21,845 nt of DNA, taken from an uncultured Prevotella sp. Its GTDB lineage: Bacteria; Bacteroidota; Bacteroidia; Bacteroidales; Bacteroidaceae. Positions 17,171 through 21,845 of the stretch are shown here, one piece after another. The notes under the pieces were generated by a model. The model saw only the letters and a list, made by a program, of their open reading frames with translations, made no database searches and was not told the origin of the DNA. Every line of letters begins with the position of its first letter. Positions within the stretch are counted from its first letter, which is position 1. Where the stretch lies: positions 1-21,845 of the forward strand of contig UQCW01000048.1 in assembly GCA_900539625.1 (NCBI GenBank), given 5' to 3'. Both the position numbers and the translations under genes were made by a program.

Positions 17171-17187
17171 TAGGTGTGTCAGAGTGG

Positions 17188-17883
17188 TCAGAGCCGGCCC
17201 TCATCGTTGTAGCTGTAATAGCTGCCGTCAGCGAGGACGATATGGTCAATGAAGCGTATGTCCATGGCTTTCGCCGCTTCCTTCACCCTTTGCGTCAGGC
17301 GGTCGTCTTCCCGGCTGGGCTTGGAACTGCCAGAAGGATGGTTGTGGCAGAGCGCAATGGACGTGGCGTTGGCGAGGATGGCCTCGCGGAGAACGAGCCG
17401 CACGTCGACCACAGTTCCCGTGATGCCGCCGCGACTGACACAGACACTGCCGATGATTCGTAGGTTGTGGTTCATTAGCAACACGTGGCATTCCTCAACG
17501 GGATTGTCGCGGAGCTTGTTGAGGAAGTAGCGGTAAATGTCTTCCGACGATTGTGCGCTGGGACGTTCCTCCACGTGCTCTTCCTGCCGCCGTTTGCCCA
17601 GTTCGCAGGCTGCAAGAATCGACACCGCCTTCGCTTCGCCGATGCCTTTGTAGCGGCAGAGCTGCTCGAGCGTCATCTTGCCCACGTCGCCCAGACTGTT
17701 GCGATGGTCAACGAGCAGGCGCTCCATGAGACTAACGGCATTCTCCGTTGTCGACCCCGACCCGATGAGGATGGCCAGTAGTTCGGCATTGCGCAGGGCT
17801 GAAGGACCATGCTTGATGAGGCGCTCTCTTGGGCGCTCGTCGGCTTTGAGGTCTTGGATGATGGTGTGATCGTTGTCGGCCAT
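17188..17883 (-). CDS. radC: RadC/YicR-family JAB-domain protein (UPF0758)
   Basis: This 231-residue member of the RadC family was historically linked to DNA repair, but its true activity is unsettled. A helix-hairpin-helix segment (YKGIGEAKAVSILA, about 78-91) is followed by the JAB/MPN metalloprotease-like domain. Its metal signature is complete: CHNHPSGSSKPSREDD with His180, His182 and Asp193. The gene starts 17 bp after the glycosyltransferase stop and is probably co-transcribed with it. Confidence 0.94.
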   Translation of the reverse strand: MADNDHTIIQDLKADERPRERLIKHGPSALRNAELLAILIGSGSTTENAVSLMERLLVDHRNSLGDVGKMTLEQLCRYKGIGEAKAVSILAACELGKRRQEEHVEERPSAQSSEDIYRYFLNKLRDNPVEECHVLLMNHNLRIIGSVCVSRGGITGTVVDVRLVLREAILANATSIALCHNHPSGSSKPSREDDRLTQRVKEAAKAMDIRFIDHIVLADGSYYSYNDEGRL

Positions 17884-17900
17884 GACGTTTGTAACCTTCC

Positions 17901-18914
17901 TTATTTGTAGAAATTCTTTTTGAAAGCTTCAAATTCGCCCTTGCCGAGCACACAGCGGCGATAGAAAGCGCGGATGAATCCAGTGCCATAGCCAAGCAAC
18001 TGCACATAAGCGGCGGCCACGGCGCGAAGACCAACGCCCAGACTGCGGGCCGTGCGGGTGGCGTCGGCACAGATGATGAGGGCAAAAAGCACAAACGGCG
18101 TGAGACATACCCACCAATGGGGGCAACCAAGGGCGGCGGCCACGGCGGTCAGCACCACCAGCAGGGCGCAGCCGGCGGCAAAAACGGCAGGCAAGGCATG
18201 CACGAGTTTGAGCGTGCCAGGATGGCGCTTGGTGAGGTTGATGCGGGCGATGCCCGAGTTGTGTACTTGCTTGAAAAACTTTCGAAGGTCGGTGCGGCGC
18301 TTGTGCCAAACCCAGGCCTCTGGAAAGAGGCGGCAGGCATAGCCTTGCTCAAAAATGCGCGTGGAGAAATCGATGTCTTCGCCAAAGCGCATGTTGCTGA
18401 AACCATTGAGTGCGGCATAGACCGTTCGGCGCACCCCCATATTGAACGAGCGCGGATAAAACTTGTCCATCTTCTTCTTTCCGCCACGGATGCCACCGGT
18501 GGTGAAGAAAGACGTCATGGCGTAGTTGATGGCTTTCTGCATGGGCGTGAACGACTCATGGGCGCGGTCGGGGCCTCCAAAAGCATCGCAGGGCGCGGCG
18601 TTGAGTTCCGCGTCAACCGCCTGGAGATAGCCCTCCGGCAGCACCACGTCGCTGTCGAGAATGATGACATACTCGCCCTTCGCCCGTTCCACGCCATAAT
18701 TGCGCGAGCCGCCGGGCCCCGAGTTCTCTTTCATGAAATAGCGCACATTGAGCGCATCGGCATAGCGCTCTGCCACCTCTTGGCAGGGCTGCGATGAACC
18801 ATCTTCCACGATGAGAACTTCGAAATCCTGAAGCGATTGTTTCGTCAGGCTCTCAAGCAGTTCGTCCACTTCATCGGGGCGGTTGAATACGGGGATGACA
18901 AAGGAGTATTTCAT
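17901..18914 (-). CDS. Membrane-associated family 2 glycosyltransferase
   Basis: This 337-residue GT2 enzyme has a GT-A catalytic domain (FVIPVFNRPDEV at the start, VEDGSS at 36-41, DSD at 87-89). A later FGEDIDFSTRIFEQGY carries the acidic GT2 motif. Two hydrophobic stretches follow near the C-terminus (about 240-285), so it is membrane-anchored. It most likely adds a sugar to a lipid-linked or surface glycan. It is not adjacent to the polysaccharide cassette, so its product may be different. The leader is very short if the TAAGTTTG element upstream is its promoter. Confidence 0.92.
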   Translation of the reverse strand: MKYSFVIPVFNRPDEVDELLESLTKQSLQDFEVLIVEDGSSQPCQEVAERYADALNVRYFMKENSGPGGSRNYGVERAKGEYVIILDSDVVLPEGYLQAVDAELNAAPCDAFGGPDRAHESFTPMQKAINYAMTSFFTTGGIRGGKKKMDKFYPRSFNMGVRRTVYAALNGFSNMRFGEDIDFSTRIFEQGYACRLFPEAWVWHKRRTDLRKFFKQVHNSGIARINLTKRHPGTLKLVHALPAVFAAGCALLVVLTAVAAALGCPHWWVCLTPFVLFALIICADATRTARSLGVGLRAVAAAYVQLLGYGTGFIRAFYRRCVLGKGEFEAFKKNFYK

Positions 18915-18917
18915 AAA

Positions 18918-18937
18918 TAATTTTGATTACCTACTTA
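18918..18937 (+). repeat. Dispersed intergenic repeat, copy E
   Basis: TAATTTTGATTACCTACTTA ends in the same CCTACTTA core as the other copies of the family and lies directly upstream of the glycosyltransferase ATG. Read on the minus strand it would sit in the 5' untranslated leader of that gene, just after the predicted transcription start. Confidence 0.55.
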
Positions 18938-18942
18938 AAGTG

Positions 18943-18950
18943 CAAACTTA
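18943..18950 (-). promoter_or_regulatory. Bacteroidota-type -7 element of the glycosyltransferase-radC operon
   Basis: On the minus strand TAAGTTTG fits TAnnTTTG and is followed by C, as is common. The start of transcription would be near 18937, inside copy E of the dispersed repeat, leaving a leader of about 25 nt. A convincing -33 TTTG is not seen at the usual distance. Confidence 0.5.
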
Positions 18951-19036
18951 CGCAAAATATGTGGAATATCCGAGATTTCGCCCAACGGATTTGCCCGAAA
19001 CCCCAAGATTATGTTCCACTTATCGTTGCCTTTCTC

Positions 19037-19067
19037 TTGTCAGTGCCGCAAAAACTTGTTAGCTTTG
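19037..19067 (+). promoter_or_regulatory. Bacteroidota-type promoter of the porin gene
   Basis: TTG at 19037-19039 and TAGCTTTG at 19060-19067 are spaced 20 bp apart, as in the consensus TTG-N19..21-TAnnTTTG. Transcription would start near 19073 and give a leader of about 70 nt. This is why the porin start is placed at 19142 and not at the upstream in-frame ATG at 18923, which precedes the promoter. Confidence 0.7.
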
Positions 19068-19112
19068 CTGTGCGAGCCAGTGAATTGCCCGTCGCTCTAA
19101 TGTTAATACTAA

Positions 19113-19127
19113 TAAGTAGCCTACTTA
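19113..19127. promoter_or_regulatory. Perfect palindrome TAAGTAGCCTACTTA in the porin leader
   Basis: This 15-bp sequence has 7-bp perfect arms around one base. It lies 14 bp upstream of the porin start and downstream of its predicted transcription start. Its half-site is the core of the dispersed repeat family. It could be an operator for a dimeric regulator or a small RNA hairpin near the ribosome site. Confidence 0.5.
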
Positions 19128-19141
19128 AGATAAATCGTTTC

Positions 19142-20203
19142 ATGAAACCAATGAATATCCGAAAATCCCTCCTCTGCCTTTGCCTTCTGGCCGGCAGTCT
19201 CTTTGCTCTGCCTTGTTTCTCCCAATGTTTCAGCGGCAGTTACACCGCCGAATGGCAGTGGAACACACACAAGAAAACCAATTGGCTCAACCTGTTGAGG
19301 CTTGATTTGAATCTGCCGATAAAAAGCGGAACCGACTATCTTGAAGCGGCAACGCTCCACATGGCCAAAGCCAAAGAGGGAATCGGGACAGACTGGCAGG
19401 CCTTTTCCAACATCGAAGCCGACAACAATGTGGCGGCCTTGGCCGTGTTGGGCTATCGCCACGCCTGGGAGAATGCCAATGTCTTTCTCGGTGTGCGCAA
19501 CGTCAACGAAGATTTCTTCACGTCGGATGCCACGTCGTTCTTCGTCAACAGTTCGTGTGGCATCTTTCCAACCATCGCCGCCAGCTATCCCATTGCCAAT
19601 TATCCCTTCTCTGGCTTGACGGTTTATTTTGATGTAAGCCGAAACGGATGGACCTTCAGGAACTCCTTATATAATGGTGTGGGCTACAACGGTTGGCGCT
19701 ACCACGACAATCCTTTTCTTGTGCGTCCGAAAAAAGACGGCGTTTTCAACATCTCGCAATTGGAATATTCCCACCGCGACGGGCATTACTTCGCAGGCGT
19801 AGCCGTCCACAGTCGGCAGTTTGCCGTTGACGAAGAAGGCGAATTGCTGACGGAATCTCCAGCGGCAGAAACAAGTTGCGCCTGGTGGGCCTATGGTGAG
19901 CAACCCCTGTGGAAAGCCGAAGAAAAAAGCATTTCCGTTATGGCGCAGTATTCTGAAAACACCTGTCACTCAAACGCTTGCCGCCGCTATGGTGAAGTGG
20001 GCTGCGTTTATCAAGACAGCCGCAATGCGTGTGGCCTCTCCGGGCAGTATGCCCTTTTCCAACAGGGCCGCGAGTACTCCGTTGAAATGACGTGGCGGCG
20101 CCAGCTCACCCGCTCTTTGGACGTGCAACCCTGCTGCCAATACGTCACGAATGCCGACGGCGATTTCTTCGTGGTCTGTGCCCGGCTGTGCTACGATTTC
20201 TGA
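19142..20203 (+). CDS. Probable outer-membrane OprB-like carbohydrate porin
   Basis: The 353-residue product begins with a signal peptide (MKPMNIRKSLLCLCLLAGSL, then ALPCFSQ) and ends in Phe, typical of outer-membrane beta-barrels. FDVSRNGWTFRNSLYNGVG and YSHRDGHYFAGVAV resemble strands of the OprB carbohydrate-selective porin group. Alternating hydrophobic and polar residues run throughout. It should admit small sugars or other solutes, but the substrate is unknown. The mature part has about eleven cysteines, most in the last third, which is unusual for an outer-membrane barrel. The gene is single, with its own promoter and terminator. The family call is a recognition by pattern and not certain. 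Confidence 0.65.
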   Translation: MKPMNIRKSLLCLCLLAGSLFALPCFSQCFSGSYTAEWQWNTHKKTNWLNLLRLDLNLPIKSGTDYLEAATLHMAKAKEGIGTDWQAFSNIEADNNVAALAVLGYRHAWENANVFLGVRNVNEDFFTSDATSFFVNSSCGIFPTIAASYPIANYPFSGLTVYFDVSRNGWTFRNSLYNGVGYNGWRYHDNPFLVRPKKDGVFNISQLEYSHRDGHYFAGVAVHSRQFAVDEEGELLTESPAAETSCAWWAYGEQPLWKAEEKSISVMAQYSENTCHSNACRRYGEVGCVYQDSRNACGLSGQYALFQQGREYSVEMTWRRQLTRSLDVQPCCQYVTNADGDFFVVCARLCYDF

Positions 20204-20250
20204 GAGGGGAGGGCGGCAAACTATAGGAACGAAATAATACGACAATTCGG

Positions 20251-20282
20251 TATAAATTAATTTTGCCCACCGACTTACTTAT
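20251..20282 (+). repeat. Dispersed intergenic repeat, copy G
   Basis: TATAAATTAATTTTG followed by CCCACCGACTTACTTAT matches copy A (50-78) at 24 of 27 aligned positions. It lies 48 bp downstream of the porin stop and just before the terminator hairpin. It is single, with no inverted partner seen. Confidence 0.55.
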
Positions 20283-20286
20283 ATTA

Positions 20287-20326
20287 TAGGAGCCGCTTCG
20301 CCGCATCTGCGGTGAGGCGGCTCCTA
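20287..20326 (+). terminator. Terminator hairpin downstream of the porin
   Basis: An 18-bp stem (20287-20304 with 20309-20326, two G-U pairs) carries an ATCT tetraloop. The T-tract after it is poor (ACTTGTTT), so it may rely on the very stable stem. It lies 83 bp after the porin stop and is the first strong hairpin downstream of that gene. Confidence 0.65.
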
Positions 20327-20967
20327 CTTGTTTCCGCGCCGTCTGTCAATCTGGATTCGCTTGCCAAACGGGGCCGACAGGCTTGATGCAACTCAAACCA
20401 GACTCGCAGCGGGCATCCCCCCGATGCCTCGTAAACACAAATTCCCAACTTGTCAGCGAACTTCGCCCCGTCTGTATCCGCCTCTGCTCCCAGACACGAC
20501 CGCCTCTGCCCCCAGACGCATCCGCCTCTGCCCCCAGACGCGCTTGCGTCTGCTCCCGCGTTCGCTGAGAGAAATAGACCATGAAACGGCAACAATAGAT
20601 GCAGACTTTCAAGGCCCCTTTCACCAATTGCCAGCCACATTCTTGTTGATTTCCTGGAAACGTGGGTTACTTTCCAGACGTTTTGTTCATAGAGAGATAA
20701 GAAAACAAAAACGTTTCACCAGTAAAAGAGGCGTTTCAAGGTGCGTTACGGAAAATCCGTCCGCCAGTTTGTGCGCCCTCCAAAAGCAAACCCGCCCTAT
20801 GGATAAAAAAGGAATCACACCCAACACGAGTTGACTTTGAAGCATAAGCCGATGGCAGCCCCCACCTTTGCCAGCGCACTCGAAAAATGTAAACGCATGG
20901 TTTTGTTAAACAATGTAAAACGACAGAATATTTATATTGAGAAGCTTCCCTCATCTAAACTTTTCAC
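20327..20967. other. About 640 bp with no supported gene
   Basis: The stretch after the porin terminator has open frames on both strands, but none has a credible start, family or codon pattern. The first half is GC-rich and contains a 22-bp tandem repeat, listed separately. The second half becomes AT-rich towards the promoter-like element at 20968. It also contains a short palindrome, TTGTTAAACAA, near 20903-20913. Confidence 0.5.
20479..20544 (+). repeat. Tandem repeat, three copies of a 22-bp unit
   Basis: Units at 20479-20500, 20501-20522 and 20523-20544 share CGCCTCTGCYCCCAGAC followed by a variable ACGAC, GCATC or GCGCT. A decayed fourth unit follows (CGTCTGCTCCCG). The period is not a multiple of three, so it is unlikely to be coding. 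Confidence 0.7.
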
Positions 20968-20975
20968 TACTTTTG
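20968..20975 (+). promoter_or_regulatory. Bacteroidota -7 element upstream of the structured RNA
   Basis: TACTTTTG fits TAnnTTTG. A -33 TTG is found only 28 bp upstream (20937-20939), wider than usual, so the promoter is weaker on paper than the others in the window. Transcription would begin near 20981, just before the first helix of the candidate RNA. Confidence 0.45.
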
Positions 20976-20980
20976 CAATT

Positions 20981-21437
20981 GATTTCCTGAATTAATCTTT
21001 TGTTTGGGAGCGCCTCCAGATGGAGCGTTTTAAGAACAAAGGTTAATTTGAGCCTACGCCGAGCAGAAGTCAAAGGTCAGTTCTTCGGACCGAAGCAGAA
21101 GTGGGGTATGGGTGGGAAACAGGAGATCGACATATATTAAGGCGTTTATCAACGCTTGTTCTTGATCTTCGAAATCTCGCAAGTTTCATGTACCATCAAG
21201 ACAAGGCAGCGATAGATGCCCAGGTGATGTGGTTATTCGCCTACCCAGTTTAGATGAGTAATGTCATGGCAGCACTTTTTAGTGCGTGCCATGACATGTC
21301 TCTTCGTTTCTGGGTAGCATCAGATGGTATATCATATCGGCGTGGGCTCTGTTCGTTGTTCGTTCGACGGTACAGGGCAAATGCGAGAGCCTCGAAGGTG
21401 GAACGACAACGAAAGGTTCACGCTTTTTTTGTGTTTT
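20981..21437 (+). ncRNA. Candidate structured non-coding RNA, about 450 nt
   Basis: There is no convincing ORF, but several strong helices lie between a promoter-like element and a U-tract. A 5' stem pairs AATTAA (20990-20995) with TTAATT (21043-21048), with inner pairs and a CTCC/GGAG hairpin. CTACCCAG (21241-21248) pairs with CTGGGTAG (21310-21317). It encloses an almost perfect 16-bp hairpin, ATGTCATGGCA/TGCCATGACAT plus GCACT/AGTGC with a TTTT loop (21261-21297). GCGTT/AACGC and GGCA/TGCC hairpins lie between. The 3' end is a long stem running into TTTTTTT (21424-21430). It lacks the marker sequences of RNase P RNA, tmRNA, SRP RNA and 6S RNA. Its identity is unknown; the exact ends are inferred. 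Confidence 0.5.
21340..21430 (+). terminator. Terminator of the candidate RNA
   Basis: GCGTG (21340-21344) pairs with CACGC (21419-21423), and TTCGTTGTTCGTTC (21352-21365) pairs with GAACGACAACGAA (21401-21413) with one bulge. Seven T residues follow immediately. GGCTCT (21345-21350) can instead pair with AGAGCC (21386-21391), crossing the main stem. That would be a pseudoknot or an alternative fold. Confidence 0.6.
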
Positions 21438-21565
21438 CATACACCCTTAGTAAAACGCCAGTATTCGATGCGGACAAAGAAATTCCCGTGGGCGGCTCAT
21501 GCCCTTGGATTATCCGTGCTTTTCCCGCCGTCAAAAAAATCTTATAGAAAAACAGGGAATAATCC

Positions 21566-21594
21566 TTGTTTGCCAAGAAAATTTCATATCTTTG
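21566..21594 (+). promoter_or_regulatory. Bacteroidota-type promoter for the gene at the right edge
   Basis: TTG at 21566-21568 and TATCTTTG at 21587-21594 are 18 bp apart, with GC after the -7 element as in typical strong promoters. Transcription would start near 21600 and run into a leader of about 210 nt before the CDS start at 21810. Confidence 0.7.
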
Positions 21595-21599
21595 CGGCA

Positions 21600-21809
21600 G
21601 ACTATTAAAGCCGACATTGCAATATGTGTAAATCGGATTAATGATAGTTTAATGGTGGTGGTGAAAAAACACCTCCGGATGTCAGAGCTTAAAACGATAA
21701 GAACTTAAGCATGAAAAAACCATCCGGGGAAAACATCACACAATATGAAAGAACACTGGCGAGAAAACCGGACGACACGTCCGTTGCCTGTTTTTCCAGA
21801 ACGTAAGAA
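21600..21809 (+). promoter_or_regulatory. Structured mRNA leader
   Basis: The leader has a GGTGGTG/CACCTCC hairpin with an A6 loop at about 21655-21675. Nested arms CCGGATG/CATCCGG and GCTTAA/TTAAGC follow at about 21674-21727. A CGGAC/GTCCG stem at about 21770-21784 is followed by TTGCCTGTTTTT, which resembles an attenuator. Two short ORFs overlap this structure. It could be a regulatory leader controlling the downstream gene; no known riboswitch is recognised. Confidence 0.45.
21711..21806 (+). CDS. Possible 31-residue leader ORF
   Basis: This short ORF (MKKPSGENITQYERT at the start) ends in TAA one codon before the ATG of the next CDS and is in the same frame as it. It spans the CGGAC/GTCCG stem. 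It may be a leader peptide or simply untranslated; no family is recognised. Confidence 0.25.
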   Translation: MKKPSGENITQYERTLARKPDDTSVACFSRT

Positions 21810-21813
21810 ATGA
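21745..21813 (+). CDS. Possible 22-residue leader ORF overlapping the next start
   Basis: This ORF (MKEHWRENRTTRPLPVFPER) ends in a TGA that overlaps the ATG of the next CDS as ATGA (21810-21813), the geometry of translational coupling. It is an alternative to the 21711 ORF in another frame, and at most one of them is likely to be used. Confidence 0.25.
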   Translation: MKEHWRENRTTRPLPVFPERKK

Positions 21814-21845
21814 ACACATTGTCTAATGTGGAACCCCAAGGAGGC
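21810..21845 (+). CDS. Start of an unidentified CDS truncated by the window edge
   Basis: Twelve codons are visible (MNTLSNVEPQGG). The start is supported by the in-frame stop just upstream (21804), the promoter at 21566-21594 and the absence of a better start. The fragment is too short to assign a family. Confidence 0.4.
   Translation, partial: MNTLSNVEPQGG

Noticed and set aside
18923..19141. N-terminal extension of the porin reading frame
   Set aside because: The extension contains the predicted promoter (19037-19067) and places 73 residues ahead of a clean signal peptide. The start at 19142 is better.
20284..20834. Overlapping open frames on both strands after the porin
   Set aside because: They translate hairpin arms and the 22-bp tandem repeat into low-complexity Arg/Pro/Gly strings with no recognisable family.
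20981..21437. RNase P RNA, tmRNA, SRP RNA or 6S RNA
   Set aside because: The region has loose echoes (for example TTAGATGAGTAATGTC, reminiscent of the 3' part of RNase P RNA). The conserved GAGGAAAGTCC and ACAGAA/GGCTTAT blocks, a tRNA-like tmRNA end and the SRP tetraloop region are absent on both strands.
21254..21547. 97-codon open frame on the plus strand
   Set aside because: It starts just before and runs through the perfect hairpin at 21261-21297 and the terminator-like stem, and its protein matches nothing. An RNA explanation fits better.
20981..21845. Retron
   Set aside because: A structured RNA followed by a gene start fits the general layout. However, no reverse transcriptase sequence is visible, the RNA is longer than usual for retrons, and the RNA has its own terminator.
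1..21845. CRISPR array or tRNA genes
   Set aside because: No regularly spaced direct repeats with unique spacers and no tRNA-like T-arm or acceptor pattern were found on either strand by reading.

Overview
The window looks like chromosomal DNA of a Bacteroidota species, most likely Prevotellaceae. The evidence is the type IX secretion (T9SS) C-terminal domain on a secreted beta-galactosidase, three intergenic promoters of the Bacteroidota type (TAnnTTTG at -7, with TTG about 20 bp upstream), an EpsG-type polymerase, and the absence of Shine-Dalgarno-like leaders in front of most genes. The base composition appears mid-50s percent GC by eye, which would suit a GC-rich Prevotella-like genome. 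The species cannot be fixed from the sequence alone.

Layout: almost everything from 124 to 18914 is on the minus strand. Read in the direction of transcription (right to left), the order is: a family 2 glycosyltransferase (18914-17901) followed closely by radC (17883-17188); a small DUF59/MIP18 iron-sulfur assembly protein (17045-16725); the lipid A enzyme LpxH (16654-15890); an ABC-2 exporter made of ATPase and permease (15807-13546); a four-gene polysaccharide cassette of Wzz, EpsG-like polymerase and two GT2 glycosyltransferases (13174-9325); a CPA2 cation/proton antiporter with a tandem universal-stress-protein tail (9057-6988); the replication restart helicase PriA (6839-4314); and a large secreted GH2 beta-galactosidase (4050-124). 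On the plus strand there is one outer-membrane OprB-like porin (19142-20203). It is divergent from the glycosyltransferase, and promoters for both directions are visible between them.

The most striking structure is a pair of nearly identical 188-bp MITE-like elements (9137-9324 and 13325-13512; 184 of 188 positions agree by hand alignment). They lie in inverted orientation and exactly bracket the polysaccharide cassette. Each has 19-bp terminal inverted repeats, a palindromic core and its own 4-bp target duplication (TTAA and TTTA). Recombination between them could invert the whole 4-kb cassette. A second family of short intergenic repeats carries the core CACCTACTTA. It occurs at least five times and often forms inverted pairs. 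Part of its sequence resembles the MITE termini.

The right end (20204-21845) holds no convincing gene until a CDS that starts at 21810 and runs off the edge. In order it contains a strong terminator, a short 22-bp tandem repeat, a candidate structured non-coding RNA of about 450 nt (roughly 20980-21437) with a promoter-like element, several strong helices and a U-tract terminator, and then a second good promoter. That promoter drives a roughly 210-nt leader with nested hairpins and overlapping short ORFs. The RNA matches no family I can recognise (RNase P, tmRNA, SRP and 6S were considered). It is the best candidate here for something undescribed.
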